A stretch of 64,000 nt of DNA, from assembly GCF_047496725.1 (NCBI RefSeq), contig NC_132972.1, forward strand, positions 2,348,001 through 2,412,000, written 5' to 3'. The notes below the pieces were generated by a model. The model had not been told where the DNA came from, searched no databases, and saw only the letters and a list, made by a program, of their open reading frames with translations. How positions within the stretch are numbered: the first letter of the stretch is position 1; every line of letters begins with the position of its first letter. The DNA is from Anoplolepis gracilipes. Lineage: Eukaryota > Arthropoda > Insecta > Hymenoptera > Formicidae. Below, in pieces: positions 58,187-62,000 of this stretch. Position numbers and translations under genes: made by a program.

Positions 58187-58324
58187 GGATGGGAAAGGTA
58201 CTTTTAAAAAGTACCTAGTTGCCGTTACTTGAAAAGTAACTATTCGTTACTTTAATATTATATAAATATTAAACATATTATATATAATTTTTTATGTTTA
58301 TATGTATATGTACATATATACATG

Positions 58325-58377
<53 letters not shown>

Positions 58378-58999
58378 GGATGGGAAAGGTACTTTTAAAA
58401 AGTACCTAGTTGCCGTTACTTGAAAAGTAACTATTCGTTACTTTTTTAATGTTAAAACAAGATCAAAAATTAAATAAAAAATATACTTTTGTAATATATT
58501 TTATTAAAAAAATTAATAATTAAAATATTAATAAAATATCGATAAATTTAAAAAAATTTTTTTTAAATTTGTAAAACCATTAATAACAAGGAAAAAATTT
58601 TAAAACACTCAAAGTATAAACAAAATAATTTTGGTTTGCATTAAATTTATAACTATAGTCAAATACACAATATATATTTGTTGTACTCTCATAATTACGG
58701 TCCTATTCAGAACACGCTTACAAAGATGTTAGCGCATTCTAAATACGGACTTATATGAATATTTGTTGATAATTGTAGATTGAATATACGAAAATAGAAA
58801 ATATAATATGTCATAAATAGGTTCCATATATAAAAAATAACGATAAAAGTAACTGTTAAATTCGTTACCGTTACTAAAAAAAATGTAACTACGTTACCGC
58901 TATAGTTACAAAAAAATAGTAACGCCGTTATCACTATGTTATCAAAAAAAAAGTAACTGTAACGGTAACGCGTTACAAGTCACGCGTTACTTTCCAACC

Positions 59000-59082
<83 letters not shown>

Positions 59083-62000
59083 TTATAATAATAATAAAAA
59101 ATAGGATATAATAATGAGAGAAATAAATTGAAAAACTTGATATACGTACCGAAACATTTTGGTACGTTATTAATATTGACGCATTTGGCAGTTAGTGGGC
59201 AGTCTGTGTCTTGGAGACATTCTACTGGCGGTTGACAGCCACTGTTATAAGGATCTCCGACAGTACCGGGCTGGCAGTGACATTTGAAGTGCCCTCGTGA
59301 ATTTTCACACAATGCACCAGGTGCACAAGGCGCGTTCGCGCAGTAATCTATCAGTTCGCAAGCATGCGTGGGTTCTCCCGTGTATCCAGGTTGGCATGTA
59401 CAAATCTAATCGAGAGATAAAAAAAAATCACACGTTAGCACAAAGATCATTACTTTGTCTGAGAAAAAAATTTAATCTCAAAGATTCTAGAAGAAAATAA
59501 TTACTTGGACATGTTTCTCCGTTGTGCAAATCGCATTTACGCCGCAAGGATTATGAGCGAGGCAGGCGATCCTACATCTGTGGAGATCGCATATCTTCTC
59601 CTGAGTACAGTCCTCGTTGATTTCGCATTCGATAGGTTGACAGCCGATCTTATCGTCTTTAGAGTTTCCGAAGAAGCCGGGGTTACAGGTACACGTTGCG
59701 ATGTGATTATCAGTTTTACATTCGGCGTTACGGCCGCAGAGTATTAAATCACAAGCTGCACGACATTCCGCCTATAATAATTAACAGAGAAACGAATATA
59801 TAATTCACTGACAATTGATAAAATATTAATAAGAAGACCTTTTGATACAAGTTATATAGAAATTTCGTAAGATTACCTGTCCGATACTGTTTTTAATGCA
59901 CTTTTCGTCATAGCCACAGTCACTATCTGACGTGCAACGTAATTCTTGAACACATATGTTATTATGGCAGTATTGATATTCCGGGCAGGTGGAATTACTT
60001 CTGCAAGTAGGCTGACAAATGCCATTGATGCAGAGTTGATCGCCAATGCAATCTCTCGTACTTCCGCAAAGCGCTGCAAGTTGCAAACAAGATATAGACT
60101 TTATACACTCGTAATAAAAATTAATTTTATCATCTTTACATAATTATCTGATCTTGATTTACCTGTGCATATACCTCCGTTGCATACCGAACCGGTTGCG
60201 CATTGCGAATCAGTCTTGCAATATTGAAGCGGGGTGCATCCGAGATTCGGATCACCTGTGCCACCAGGTTGACATGTACATACCGCGCTATGATTGAGCG
60301 AAGAGCAATCAGCTCCGTGTCCACAAACGTTCGAAAGGGAACAAGGATCGACGCATTTATGATCGAAGCACGCATCCGAGTGACTGCAGTCGCTATGATA
60401 GTTGCATTCCAGATGAATACACTCCGTCTAAAAATGCAAAGCACGCGATTAAAAGATCGATTAAAGTCGAACGGAAAATATATATATAATATAAGAGAAT
60501 ATATAACTTTTCTTTTTTTTTAATCCAGCTACGAAAAATTATTATTAAGCATAAAATATAATATAAATCATACATTTCTTTTTAAAGTATCACGAATAAA
60601 ATTATTGTAAAAATGCTCTAATTAAATTAACTTTAATATACGAGGATTATTATTAATTGTAAATATACATATTAATTAGATATAATAATTAATTTATTAG
60701 ATATAGATTAAATATATAAAATCTTAAACTTTTTAGATATAAATTTAATACTCACTGCTGGATTTCCTGTTGTCTGTCCAGGACATCTGCAGATTGGAAC
60801 GTGATCACGTGCAAGACACTCTGCATTTCTACCGCAAATTCCCGGTGTGTCGCACGGATTCGTGCATTTATTATCGACGCAAGCGGCTGAATTAGGACAA
60901 TCTGAATCCGTGAAGCAATCACCGGGTTGCTTGCAGCCAGTTTTGAATGGATCTCCTACTAAACCATGCGGACAAACGCAGGCGAACGATCCTTCCGTGT
61001 TCTGACATCTACAGATTTTCGAAATTTTATTACAAAAATGCCGGTTGAGAGATTATAAGATCTTGTGATTAAATATTAAAAATCGTAAAATTTACTTACG
61101 TAGCTGAGGAATGACAAGGATTTTGCAAGCATTCGTTAACGTCAGCGCAGATGTCGCCGATCAGAACAAAGCCAGGATAGCATTTACACACACTGACATG
61201 GTCGATGGCCAGGCAATTACCATATCCGCAATTCACTTGATTGCAAGGACCTGAGAAGACGGAAGATTCAAAGTTTTGAACATTCAATATTTATTGCGTA
61301 TTTCATCTTTTTACTAAAATTTAATAAATATATCAAGTACAATGCAATCTTTATGTCAATACAGAGTATCGCAATAACTTACTGCTGCACTTGTTGATTT
61401 CCTGATTACAGTATTTATCCGTCGGGCAATCACTGTTGGAAAGACATTCTACTTTGAAGCAACCTGAGGAGTCGCCGATATAACCAGGTTGACATTGACA
61501 ACCAGCCGCGTGATCCAAAACGGTGCAAATAGTATTTAAACCGCAGTCGACGAGAGAGCATGGATCCGAACAGTTGTGGTGAACGCAGGCTTGCGTGTCT
61601 GGACAATCCGTATGCGCGATACATTGATGAGGCAGAGTACAGCCCGATCCTATGGGGTCGCCTGCAGTTCCTTGAGAACAAGTGCAACGATAAGATCCAT
61701 GAAGATTAATACATTCGGCGCTTGGATGGCATGGTTGGTCCTCGCACTCATTTATATCCAGACAATGCTCGGGGCCGGCGATAAATCCGTGACTGCATCT
61801 AAAAAAAAACAAATAAATTAAATTTTTACAAAATCTTCTACAGAAAAATAAAATAAAATATCTCTTTGAATATGTATCACATAAAAGGTGCACATACTTA
61901 ATAAGATACTTCGTTGAATAAAAATGACGGTACCTGCACTTGTTGTTAATGCACACTTCGTCACGTTTGCACCCGACATCCGATGTGCAGCCGGTTTCAC

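Larger units (their letters stand above)
58028..59149. other. Intron between exons 10 and 11
   Basis: Contains the hAT-type MITE, its duplicated left junction and TA microsatellites at 58142-58183, 58331-58374 and 59003-59070. Nothing else recognised. Confidence 0.8.
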
